Of a stretch of 64,000 nt of DNA, positions 1 through 8,032 are shown piece by piece. Under the pieces are notes generated by a model. The model was not told where the DNA came from, did not search any database, and worked only from the letters and a program-made list of their open reading frames with translations. The translations under genes were made by a program, and so were the position numbers. Position 1 is the stretch's first letter; every line of letters starts with the position of its first letter. This DNA is from Magicicada septendecula (lineage: Eukaryota; Arthropoda; Insecta; Hemiptera; Cicadidae). Where the stretch lies: assembly GCA_034769895.1 (NCBI GenBank), contig CM068373.1, positions 284,737,379-284,801,378 on the forward strand, written 5' to 3'.

Positions 1-94
1 TGACCACAGTACTGTGGTTAAGGCTGAAGCAGTAAGTAGAAAGAAGTAGTTTCTATGGTAATATTTCATTTCGAAAATGATTTTAAATATCGGT
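1..94 (+). repeat. S spacer module, 3' part, cut by window edge
   Basis: The window opens inside an S module. The 14-bp perfect palindrome CCACAGTACTGTGG lies at 4-17, followed by the stretch that always leads into the core (GCTGAAGCAGTAAGTAGAAA, then ATTTCATTTCGAAAATGATT). It is the older form seen again at 7.7, 13.9 and 54.6 kb (AAGGCTGAAGCAG). Instead of running into a plus-strand core, it meets an inverted core at 95. Confidence 0.8.
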
Positions 95-235
95 ATGGAG
101 AACCATACATGACTTCCATATTCTAAGATTTATATTTAAAATCATTTTCAGCCAAACAGCCAGGGAAGGAATTTTAACAAAAAAATACTTCTTTCTTGCC
201 AATAACGTAGTACACATATAAAAAATATTATCCCC
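95..235 (-). repeat. Inverted core plus internally deleted S module
   Basis: Read on the minus strand, this is the start of S (GTACTACGTTATTGG, TTAAAATTCCTTCCC), then a jump at GTTTGGCTG straight into AAAATGATTTTAAATAT and the core hairpin. The middle ~190 bp of S, including the palindrome, is missing. With the plus-strand S at 1-94 it forms a head-to-head junction: a 17-bp inverted repeat (78-94 and about 129-145) flanks the core hairpin. Confidence 0.7.
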
Positions 236-360
236 TCCCCCTTCAACTATAATTTTGATTTATAGAAAATTACCCCCAGCCCGTTCAACTAGCCTCTTCA
301 TTTATAGATATTTCAGCTACGTTTCTACAGTGGATTCATCAAAATTAAGTATTTTACTCA
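236..360 (-). repeat. R module (array-end flank), inverted
   Basis: This is the reverse complement of the R module that closes monomer arrays in 14.9-53 kb. It shares the runs CTACAGTGGATT, TATAGATATTT and the C-rich stretch (the G-rich GGTGGAGGGGAGAA in the plus orientation). It ends in TTTTACTC, the inverted form of the array boundary GAGTAAAGTACTT. It is somewhat diverged from the region B copies. Confidence 0.7.
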
Positions 361-601
361 TGTTACAACAAAAAATGTTTCTGGTAAACTGCCCTTTCCC
401 CGTAACCGATCTTCACCAAAATCAACAGACATTGAGTTCTCTATAGCTCAGGCACATATGTAAAAAATTATTTGATTCTTTTTGAATTTACGGCAGTTAT
501 GGTTCGTCATATAAAAAATACCCATGTTAAAACATAAAACATGAGATTTATAAAACATATCTAAGATTTATATTTAAAATCATTTTTGAAATAAAATATT
601 T
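361..601 (-). repeat. Satellite monomer (minus) and degenerate core
   Basis: One minus-strand monomer is recognisable by GGTAAACTGCCCTTTCCCC, CGATCTTCACCAAAATC and TTGATTCTTTTTGAATTTAC. A second, truncated start (TTAAAACATAAAACATG) runs into a worn core (AAGATTTATATTTAAAATCA) and AATGAAATATTTTCATAGAA-like S sequence. This is the left edge of the satellite relative to the unique block that follows. Confidence 0.7.
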
Positions 602-1138
602 TCATAGAACCTACTAACGCTGGGGAAATCTGAGGAGCCAATCAGAGTTGGGCCTACCTGTCACTCTGCTGAATTTGGTGGAAAGCCCTGTCACTGTCGT
701 CAAAGTATCAGCCTTGACAGGGTCCTCTTTTTCTGCAAAATGGGAGAGGAGGCTTGAGATGGAGTGAGTGACATGGTCCCCACCTCAATGAAGAACCCAT
801 TGTTTTATAAAAATATATTTAAATTTTGAAAACTGAAAATTCTTTTCTTGTTGTAAATATTTATATTTTATAATCAAAATGACTTTATCAAAACACAAAC
901 ATTATTTTTTTATAATAAGTACTTACATATGTTTCTTAATATGCTTACTTTTTCTTCAATGTTGATGATCATTTCCAAACATTCTGACAAAATTGTATCT
1001 ACAGAACAGTTAACATTCCCCAGGTTTCCATTTCTGCTAATTTCTCATTACACCTTCCACTGACGTATTATTAATGATTTCATAAACTATCGTATAATCT
1101 TTTCAGATTTTGTGGTACAAAATCTGAAATTTTCAGAT
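602..1138. other. Non-satellite block inside the satellite domain
   Basis: About 540 bp carry none of the satellite modules. The left part (602-790) is of mixed composition (GTCACTCTGCTGAATTTGG, GAAAGCCCTGTCACTGTCG). The right part is AT-rich with no ORF of note. I recognise no coding motif, terminal inverted repeat or RNA gene. It may be an inserted element or original host DNA caught between two satellite pieces. Confidence 0.5.
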
Positions 1139-1215
1139 TGCCTGGCAACAAAATTATTTTATTTTCAACAATTACCTTTGTTTGAAAACTTTTAAATGAA
1201 TTTTCAAGTACTTTA
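1139..1215 (-). repeat. T module, inverted
   Basis: Left terminus of the composite. It reads on the minus strand as GAGTAAAGTACTTGAAAATT, TTTAAAAGTTTTC, then ATAAAATAATTTTGTTGCC. The inner boundary shares GAGTAAAGTACTT with the R module, so both flanks attach to arrays at the same point. Confidence 0.75.
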
Positions 1216-2022
1216 CTCTTGTTACAACGTAAAAGGTTGCTGGTAAACTACCCCTTCCCCTTAACTGATCTTCACCAAAATCTAAAGGCCTTGAGTCCTC
1301 TACAATTCACTGAAGTATGCAAAAAATTATTTGATTCTGTTTGAATTTGCGGCAGTTATCGTTTACCATAGAAAATACGCTTGATAAAAAACGTTGCAGG
1401 TAAACTACCCCTTCCCCTCAACCGATCATCACCAAAAACAACACGTCTTGAGTACTCTACAAATCAGGGCTGTATGCAGAAAATTATTTGATTCTGTTTG
1501 AATTTGCGGCTGTTATCGTTTGCCATAGAAAATACCCTTGTTAAAAAAAGCTTTTAGGTAAACTACCCCTTTCCCTTAACCGATCTTCACCAAAAACAAT
1601 AGGTCTTGAGAACTCTACACTTTAGGGCAGTATGCAAATAATCTTTTGATTCTGTTTGAATTTGCGGCTGTTATCGTTTGCCATAGGAAATACTTTTGTT
1701 AAAACATAAAACGTTACAGGTAAACTACCCTTTCCCTTAACCGATCTTCACCAATAACAATAGGTCTTGAGAACTCTAAAATTCAGGGCTGTATGCGAAA
1801 CATTATTTGATTCTGTTTGAATTTGCGGCTGTTATCGTTTGCAAAAAAAAAAAAATTTCCCTTGATAAAAAAACCGTTGCTGGTAAACTACCCCTTTCCC
1901 TCAACCGATCTTCACCAAAAACAACAGGTCGCGAGTCCTCTACAAATCAGGGCTGTATGCAAAAAATTATTTGATTTTGTTTGAATTTGCGGCAGTTATC
2001 GTTTGCCATAGAAAAAAAATCT
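1216..2022 (-). repeat. Satellite array, minus orientation (~5 monomers)
   Basis: Monomers of about 155-165 bp, each with GGTAAACTACCCCTTCCC, CGATCTTCACCAAAA, GGGCTGTATGCAAA and TTTGAATTTGCGGCTGTTAT. One copy carries an expanded A run (about 1843-1855) in place of the usual CATAGAAAATA. The last monomer ends directly at the ACAG microsatellite. Confidence 0.9.
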
Positions 2023-2078
2023 ACAGACAGACACACACACAGACAGACACACAGACAGACAGACACACACACAGACAC
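2023..2078 (+). repeat. ACAG/ACAC microsatellite
   Basis: Interrupted (ACAG)n/(ACAC)n run of about 56 bp between a minus-strand monomer and the M module. The inverted counterpart, (CTGT)n, is at 2370-2436. Cysteine/valine- or threonine-rich ORFs across it are artefacts. Confidence 0.95.
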
Positions 2079-2195
2079 TTTTCGGAAAACGACATTTTTT
2101 CATGTTTTGAGTGTAGTACAATGAGAATCTGCAATAATCTCGAACACGATTTTTTTTGCCATCACCATACTTCCATTCCTTAAGGAATATGGAAG
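2079..2195 (-). repeat. M module, inverted
   Basis: Conserved ~120-bp module: ACTTTTCGGAAAACGAC, TTTTGAGTGTAGTA, AATCTGCAATAATCTCGAAC, TTTGCCATCACCATACTTCC. It ends with the 14-bp perfect palindrome ATTCCTTAAGGAAT. It always occurs next to the CTGT/ACAG run, so the microsatellite belongs to the module rather than arising independently each time. Confidence 0.8.
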
Positions 2196-2265
2196 TAAAA
2201 ATAAATCTTAGAATATGGAAGTCATGTGTGGTTCTCCATACCGATATTTTTACTTCCATATTCCT
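2196..2265 (+). repeat. Core at centre of the inverted composite
   Basis: Short core (AAATCTTAGAATATGGAAGT, then CATGTGTGGTTCTCCATACC) between the two M modules. It is the asymmetric spacer of the palindrome. The sequence is close to that of the cores throughout the satellite. Confidence 0.75.
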
Positions 2266-2369
2266 TAAGGAATGGAAGTATGGTGATGGCAAAAAAAATC
2301 GTGTTCGAAATTATTGCAGATTCTGATTCTACTACACTCAAAACATGAAAAAAGTCGTTTTCCGAAAAG
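2266..2369 (+). repeat. M module, plus orientation
   Basis: Mirror of 2079-2195: ATTCCTTAAGGAAT palindrome side first, then GGAAGTATGGTGATGGCAAA, ATTGCAGATTCTGATT and GTCGTTTTCCGAAAAGTGTC. It leads straight into the CTGT run. Confidence 0.8.
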
Positions 2370-2377
2370 TGTCTGTG

Positions 2378-2420
<43 letters not shown>

Positions 2421-2436
2421 GTGTCTGTCTGTCTGT
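2370..2436 (+). repeat. CTGT microsatellite
   Basis: About 67 bp of (CTGT)n with a few GTGT interruptions, linked to M at its left and to plus-strand monomers at its right. It is longer than its inverted partner at 2023-2078. Confidence 0.95.
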
Positions 2437-3558
2437 AGAATTTTTTTCTATGGCAAACGATAACTGCCGCAAATTCAAACAGAATCAAATAATTTTTTGC
2501 ATGCAGCTCGGATTTGCAGATTACTCGCGACCTATTGTTTTTGGTGAAGATCGGTTGAGGGAAAGGGGATAGTTTACCTGCAACCGTTTTTTTTTAGCAA
2601 GGGTAATTTTGTTTGTTTGGCAAACGATAACAGCCGCAAATTCAAACAGAATCAAACAATGTTTCGCATACAGCCCTGAATTATAGAGTTCTCAAGATCT
2701 GCTGATTTTGGTGAAGATCGGTTAAGGTAAAGGGGTAGTTTACCAGTAACGTTTTATGTTTTGACAAGGGTATTTCCTATGGCAAATGATAACAGCCGCA
2801 AATTCAAACAGAATCAAAAGATTATTTGCATACAGCCCTAAATTGTAGAGTTCTCAAGACCTATTGTTTTTGGTGAAGATCGGTTGAGGGAAAGGGGTAG
2901 TTTACCTGCAACGTTTTTTTAACAAGGGTATTTTCTATGGCAAACGATAACAGCCGCAAATTCAAACAGAATCAAATAATGTTTTGCATACAGCCCTGAT
3001 TTGTAGAGTACTCAAGACCTATTGTTTTTCGTGAAGATCGGTTAAGGGAAAGGGGTAGTTTACCTGTAACGTTTTATGTTTTAACAAGGGTATTTCCTAT
3101 GGCAAACGATAACAGCCGCAAATTCAAACAGAATCAAAAGATTATTTGCATACAGCCCTAAATTGTAGAGTTCTCAATACCTATTGTTTTTGGTGAAGAT
3201 CGGTTGAGGGAAAGGGGTAGTTTACCTGCAACGTTTTTTTAACAAGTGTATTTTCTATGGCAAACGATAACAGCCGCAAATTCAAACAGAATCAAATAAT
3301 GTTTTGCATACAGCCCTGCTTTGTAGAGTACTCAAGACCTATTGTTTTTGGTGAAGATCGGTTAAGGGGAAGGGGTAGTTTACCGGCAACGTTTTTTTAT
3401 CAAGCGTATTTTCTATGGAAAACGATAACAGCCCCAAATTCAAACAGAATCAAACAATTTTTTGCATACGTCCCTGAATTGTAGAGGTCTCAATGACTTT
3501 CGATTTTGGTGAAGATCGGTTAAGGGGAAGGGGTAGTTTACCTGCAACCTTTTACGTT
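2437..3558 (+). repeat. Satellite array, plus orientation (~7 monomers)
   Basis: Seven monomers, starting at TAGAATTTTTTTCTATGGC and ending at TTTTAACAAGAGTAAAG. Some adjacent pairs repeat the same alternation: one monomer has AAGATTATTTGCATACAGCC, the next AATAATGTTTTGCATACAGC. This is a two-monomer subunit. A GTTTGTTTGG interruption sits near 2610, also seen mirrored at about 9280, so the same array type was duplicated in both composites. Confidence 0.9.
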
Positions 3559-3647
3559 TTAACAAGAGTAAAGTACTTGAAAATTTATTTAAACTTTTTG
3601 AAACAATGGTAATTGTTAAAAATAAAATAATTTTGTTGCCAGGCAAT
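3559..3647 (+). repeat. T module, plus orientation
   Basis: GAGTAAAGTACTTGAAAATT, CTTTTTGAAACAATGGTAAT and TAATTTTGTTGCCAGGCAA. It includes the near-palindrome TTGCCAGGCAA. It closes the array and forms the right terminus of the composite. Confidence 0.8.
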
Positions 3648-3800
3648 AAAATTATAATTTTTTCATTTTAATGTAATATAATATTTTTCATTTAATACAC
3701 CAATAAAAAGGCAAGTAAGACACAGCCTGGCTGTTTGGCTGAAAATGATTTTAAATATAAATCTTAGAATATGGAAGTCATGTATGGTTCTCCATACCGA
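3648..3800 (+). repeat. Deleted F/S remnant and core
   Basis: After T comes a worn piece of F (CAATAAAAAGGCAAGTAAGA), then CCTGGCTGTTTGGCTG joined directly to AAAATGATTTTAAATATAAA and the core. The breakpoint at GTTTGGCTG is the same as in 95-235 and 7757-7922, so one deletion event was copied to three places. Confidence 0.65.
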
Positions 3801-4937
3801 TATTTTCTATGGTAAACGATAACAGCCGCAACATCAAACAAAATCAAATGATGTTTTGCATACAGCCCTGTATTGTAGAGTTCTCAATACCTTTTGGTGT
3901 TGGTGAAGATCGGTTAAGGGAAAGGGGTAGTTTACCAGCAACGTTATATGTTTTAAAAGGGTATTTTATATGGCAAACGATAAGAGCCGCAAATTCAAAC
4001 AGAATCAAATAAAATTTTGCATTCAGCCCTGTTTTGTTGAGTACTAAAGACCTATTGTTTTTGGTGAAGATTGGTTAAGGGAAAGGGGTAGTTTACCGGC
4101 CACGTTTTTTGTTTTATCAATGGTATTTTATCTGTCAAACGATAACAGCCGCAAATTGAAACAGAATCATGTAATATTTTGCATACAGCCCTGAAATGTA
4201 GAGTACTCAAGACCTGTCGTTACTGGTGAAGATCGGTTAAGGGAAAGGGGTTGTTTACCAGCAACGTTTTACGTTTTAAAAGGGTATTTTATATGGCAAA
4301 CGATAAGAGTCGCAAATTCAAACAGAATCAAATAATTTTTTGCACGTAGCCCTGATTTGTTGTGTACTCAAGACGTATTGATTTTGGTGAAGATCGGTTA
4401 AGGGAAAGGGATAGTTTACAGGAGACGGTTTTTTTTTAAACAAGTGTAATTTTGTTCAATGGCAAAGATAACAGCAGCAAATTCAAACATAATCAACAAC
4501 TCTTTTGCATACAGCCCTGAATAATTGAGTTCTCAAGAGCTGTTGGTTTTGGTGAAGATCGGTTAAGGGAAAGGGGTAGTTTACATGCAACGTTTTATGT
4601 TTTAACAAGGGTATTTTCAATGGCAAACGATAAGAGCCGCAAATTCAAACAGAATCATATCATATTTTGCATACAGGCCTGAATTGTAGAGTTCTCAAGA
4701 CCCATCGTTGTTGGTGAAGATCAGTTAAGGGAAAGGGGTAGTTTACCAGCAACGGTTTTTTATCAAGAGAAATTGTTTTGTATATGGTAAACGATAACAG
4801 CCGCAAATTCAAACAGAATCATATAATATTTTCCATACTGCCCTGAATTGTAGAGTTCTCAAAACCTGTCTTTTTTGGTGAAGATCGGTTAAGGGAAAGG
4901 GGTAGTTTACCGGCAACGGTTTTTTATCAAGGTTAAT
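3801..4937 (+). repeat. Satellite array, plus orientation (~7 monomers)
   Basis: Monomers from TTTTCTATGGTAAACGATAA to GGCAACGGTTTTTTATCAAG. The first one (ATGATGTTTTGCATACAGCC, CCTTTTGGTGTTGGTGAAGA) is the variant that always follows a core, as in all region B blocks. The monomer order after a core is therefore conserved. Confidence 0.9.
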
Positions 4938-5060
4938 TTTCCTTCCATATTCCTTAAGGAAATGGAAGTATGGTGATGGCAAAAAAAATAGTGTTTGAGA
5001 TTATTGCAGATTCTGATTGTACTATACTCAAAACATGAAAAAAAGTCGTTTTCCGAAAAG
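4938..5060 (+). repeat. M module
   Basis: CTTCCATATTCCTTAAGGAA, ATGGAAGTATGGTGATGGCA, GATTATTGCAGATTCTGATT and CGTTTTCCGAAAAG. Here M sits inside an all-plus array instead of at a palindrome centre, so M can occur without an inverted partner. Confidence 0.8.
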
Positions 5061-5104
5061 TGTCTGTCTGTCTGTCTGTCTATCTGTGTGTCTGTCTGTG
5101 TGTA
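5061..5104 (+). repeat. CTGT microsatellite
   Basis: 44-bp (CTGT)n run with TATC and GTGT interruptions, attached to M as elsewhere. Confidence 0.95.
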
Positions 5105-5845
5105 GATTTTTTTTCTATGGCAAACGATAAGTGCCGCAAATTCAAACAGAAGCAAATAAATTTTGCATACCGCCCTGATTTGTAGAGTACTCACGACCTG
5201 ATGTTTTTGGTGAAGATCGGTTGAGGGAAAGGGGTAGTTTACCAGCAACGGTTTTTTTTATCAAGGGAAATTTTTATTTGGAAATCGATAACAGCCACAA
5301 ATTCAAACAGAATCAAATAATGTTTCGTATACAGCCCTGAATTGTAGAGTTCTCAAGACCTGCCGTTTTATGTTTTAACAAGGGTATTTTCTATGGCAAA
5401 CGATAACAGCCGCAAGTTCAAACAGAATCAAAAATTATTTGCATACAGCCCTAAATTGCAGAGTTCTCAAGATCTGTTATTTTTGGTGAAGATCGGTTAA
5501 GGGAAAAGGGTAGTTTACCAGCAGCGTTTTTTTATCAAGGGTATTTTATATGGCAAACTATAACAGCCGCAAATTCAAACAGAATCAAATAATTTTTTGC
5601 ATACAACCGTGATTTGCAGAGTACTCATGACCTGTTGTTTTTGGTGAAGATCGGTTGAGGGGAAGGGGTAGTTTACCTGCAACGTTTTTTATCAAGCGTA
5701 TTTTCTATGGCAAACGATAACTGCCTCAAATTCAAACAGAATCAAATAATTTTTGCATACGTCACTGAATTGTTGTGGACTCAGGGACTTTTGATTTTGG
5801 TGAAGATCGGTTAAGGGGAAGGGGTAGTTTACCAGTAACCTTTTA
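5105..5845 (+). repeat. Satellite array, plus orientation (~4-5 monomers)
   Basis: Monomers between the M-linked microsatellite and T. One (about 5330-5380) has lost about 50 bp: AGACCTGCCG jumps directly to TTTTATGTTTTAACAAGGGT, skipping the GGTGAAGATCGG anchor. The last two carry the GTCACTGAATTGTTG variant seen only next to T. Confidence 0.9.
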
Positions 5846-5968
5846 CGTTTTAACATTAGTAAAGTACTTGAAAATTCATTTAAACTTTTTCAAACTATGG
5901 TAATTGTTAAAAATAAAATAATTTTGTTGCCAGGCAATAAAATTATAATTTTTTCATTTTAATGTAAA
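5846..5968 (+). repeat. T module, ending at Helitron insertion point
   Basis: T (AGTAAAGTACTTGAAAATTC ... TTGCCAGGCAATAAAATTAT ... TTTTAATGTAAA). Its last base, A5968, abuts the TC start of the Helitron. Confidence 0.8.
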
Positions 5969-6888
5969 TCTGTACATAGTATAAAGTAAAGTCGGTCCGT
6001 TTTCTCTCTGTGTTTGAAATCGGTAATCTCAGGAAGTACTGAACGGATTTTATTCAATTTTTCGCCAATAGATAGAGTGTCTATCGAGGAACATTTATGT
6101 GTATAATTAATACATATATGTTGTACATTAGCTTAGCTATCACGGTTTATGTCAAGTAAGTGGTATAGTTTACATCTTATATATAAAAATGAATGTTTCT
6201 TTGTTTGTCCCATATGCGTTCCTATAGCATTCATCCGATTGCGATGAAACTTCGGTGAGTTGTTGTGCGCACGTCCGCGAAGGTTTCTTCCACATGTCCT
6301 CCTAAACCACTGTACCGATTTCAACCAAACCTGGCACAAATATTTTACGCAACGGGAGAACCAACATAGGATAGGTGTTTTTCCTTGGGGTCCTTTTGGG
6401 GGTTCTTTGGGGTCTTCCACATCGCCTCCTAAACGACTGGACCGATTTCAACCAAACTTGGCACAAATATTTTACGCAAAGGGAGAACCAACATAGGACA
6501 AGTGTTTTTTTCGATACGATCCTTTGGGGGGTCCTTTGGGGTCTTCCACTTCTCCACCTAAACCATTGGACCGGTTTCAACCAAACTTGGCACAAATATT
6601 TTACGCAACGGGAGCACCAACATAGGACAGGTGTTTTTTTCGATACGATCCTCTGGGGGGTCCTTTGCAGTCTTAAAAAACTATTAGATCTGGTTACTAT
6701 GGCAACCCAATAGAATAGATTCTGTTCTAAATATATTATCGCATTAAATTGAAGACCACGCGAACGAAGTTGTGGGCAACAGCTATTTATTTTTAAGAAG
6801 CCAACTTTAATTAAACTTTATTAATTAAACTAACATTTTCATTACGTACAACGTGAAACTCCGTAGCGAAGCACGGCTATTCTGCTAG
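5969..6888 (+). mobile_element. Non-autonomous Helitron, 920 bp
   Basis: It begins TCTGTACATAGTATAAAG with GTCGGTCCG downstream, and ends CTAG at 6885-6888 followed by T. A GC-rich hairpin, CCGT-A-GC-GAA-GC-ACGG (6861-6876), lies just before the end. TC start, hairpin, CTRR end and insertion between A and T are the standard Helitron marks. The uninterrupted site at 53,842-53,847 (GTAAATCATGTATG) confirms both ends. It encodes no Rep/helicase. Inside are three tandem ~127-bp units (6298, 6425, 6554) with GATTTCAACCAAACTTGGC and CAAATATTTTACGCAA. A second Helitron-like 5' end (ATCTTATATATAAAAATGAA) lies at 6174-6193. Short ORFs across the tandem units are not credible genes. Confidence 0.88.
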
Positions 6889-6889
6889 T

Positions 6890-7520
6890 CATGTATAAGA
6901 GAAAATATATCGTGCGTGGCAGGCAAGCATATCACAGTTACGTACTGTTTACGTTTCCATTTTATTATTATCACTACCGCAATAAAAAGGCAGGGAAGAC
7001 ACACACACTCACAATTCGCGTTATTTCTGGCCTCATTCATGTTTATTTTCTTACATTTGCACGGTTTATAAATGGAAAGTGCCGAACCCATACCAACATA
7101 ACGCATGCAAGCCGAAAAAGTGTCCAGCGTGGATAGCGATTTGCTTCCTGTGGATCGCTGGGCAGTGTAACTGCACATGTTTACAGATGAACGATTCATA
7201 GACAGACTTTTCGTCTTTAGGGAATGAACCCTCTGCAAGATGCTGAGGGTCCATGAGTGACTTCGGAGCGCTCCTTCTTTTCCGCGTGTTTGTTCTGTGA
7301 AACGTACACTGTAGATTCGCAGATTTATTCTAAGCAACACTCAATAGGAAATGTTGAAAATTTTTGTCCACGGTGAACCCTCATACACACTAAACCTGCT
7401 CTGATGTTTTAATTACGGACATCATAATATTAAAACTTTGGAAAGTTGAGCACTACTTAATGGAGATCAATCATTAACTTATACAAGCCATTAATTTTAT
7501 GCACATTTTTTATATATATA
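6890..7520. repeat. F module, copy 1
   Basis: A ~630-bp block of balanced composition with copies at 13,055 and 53,848. It contains AATAAAAAGGCAGGGAAGAC, a CA-rich run, and a region (7066-7254, minus strand) that reads as an open frame of about 62 codons beginning MDPQHLAEGSFPKDEK. The same reading is open in copy 2 and largely kept in copy 3 (start changed to Thr, then an indel). I recognise no protein family. It may be a captured gene fragment, a transposon interior, or chance. Confidence 0.6.
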
Positions 7521-7775
7521 TGTGTACAACGTTATCGGCAACAAAGAAGTAGTTTTTGTTAAAATTCCTTCCCGGGATATTTGGCCGTAGTCCAATGTTT
7601 TCTACAAAACCAGACGTTTCGGCAATGCCATTGACTTCCATCATCAGTGAAAATCGAGTGCGATAACGTGAGGTGGTATATGTTAGTGACCACAGTACTG
7701 TGGTTAAGGCTGAAGCAGTAAGTAGAAAGAAGTAGTTTCTATGGTAATATTTCATTTCGAAAATGATTTTAAATA
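7521..7775 (+). repeat. S module, older form, complete
   Basis: From TGTGTACAACGTTATCGGCA to ATTTCGAAAATGATTTTAAA. The palindrome CCACAGTACTGTGG is at 7690-7703. On the minus strand CTGATGA (7641-7647 on plus) is followed 20 nt later by GAAACGTC, the box layout of a hammerhead ribozyme. Small ORFs across S differ in length between copies and are not supported as genes. Confidence 0.8.
7600..7660 (-). ncRNA. Hammerhead-ribozyme-like motif in S
   Basis: On the minus strand: box 1 CTGATGA, a 20-nt segment, then box 2 GAAAC followed by GTC. In this older form the segment pairs weakly (GG/CC plus weak pairs), but box 2 is intact with the palindromic ACGT that would give a minimal helix III. In the form at 15.2 kb the segment pairs well (GGCAG/CTGCC), but GAAAC has become GAAAA. 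A one-base offset (T after CTGATGA) is unusual for a catalytic core. Penelope-like elements are known to carry type I hammerheads with very short helix III. Activity is unproven. Confidence 0.4.
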
Positions 7776-7922
7776 TCGGTATGGAGAACCATACATGACT
7801 TCCATATTCTAAGATTTATATTTAAAATCATTTTCAGCCAAACAGCCAGGCTGTGACTTACCTGCCTTTTTATTGCTGTATTAAATGAAAAATATTATAT
7901 TACATTAAAATGAAGAAATTAT
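7757..7922 (-). repeat. Inverted core and deleted S/F remnant
   Basis: Head-to-head partner of the S module at 7521. A 17-bp inverted repeat (AAAATGATTTTAAATAT, 7758-7774, and its complement ending near 7834) flanks the core hairpin. Beyond it the minus-strand F/S deletion junction (CAGCCAAACAGCCAGGCTGT) repeats 3648-3800 in reverse. The same head-to-head junction occurs at 78-145. Confidence 0.7.
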
Positions 7923-8032
7923 AATTTTATTGCCTGGCAACAAAATTAATTTATTTTTAACATTTACCATTGTTTCAAAAAGTTTAAATAAATTTTCAAG
8001 TACTTTACTCTTGTTACAAGGTAAAAGGTTGC
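7923..8032 (-). repeat. T module, inverted
   Basis: TTATTGCCTGGCAACAAAAT, then TTTACCATTGTTTCAAAAAG and TTTTCAAGTACTTTACTC. It is the left terminus of the second inverted composite (7923-12,261). Confidence 0.8.

Larger units (their letters stand above)
1139..3647. mobile_element. Inverted composite, foldback-like (T-array-M-core-M-array-T)
   Basis: A large imperfect palindrome of about 2.5 kb. The outermost sequences are inverted copies of T (TTGCCTGGCAAC-type start at about 1139; TTGTTGCCAGGCAA end at about 3640). Inside each lies a monomer array in opposite orientation (about 5 minus-strand and 7 plus-strand monomers), then a microsatellite, then M, meeting at a short core near 2196-2255. 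Long inverted arms with tandem subrepeats are the hallmark of Foldback and Galileo-type DNA transposons in insects. That this is such an element is inference: no transposase and no target-site duplication were found. A rearranged satellite palindrome is the alternative. Confidence 0.5.

Noticed and set aside
1996-2572. Cys/Val/Ser-rich ORFs over the CTGT runs
   Set aside because: Translation of microsatellite DNA, with no conserved start or end.
2437-3558. CENP-B box or telomeric repeat in the monomer
   Set aside because: No match to the TTCG....A..CGGG pattern and no TTAGG runs were seen. A centromeric role rests only on the higher-order organisation.
6260-6713. Coding ORFs inside the Helitron (78-112 codons)
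   Set aside because: They are the translated tandem 127-bp units on both strands, differ between the two duplicates, and have no Rep or helicase motif.
6175-6888. Calling the Helitron as 714 bp from the internal TC at 6175
   Set aside because: The empty site at 53.84 kb puts the true 5' end at 5969. The internal site is kept as an observation only.
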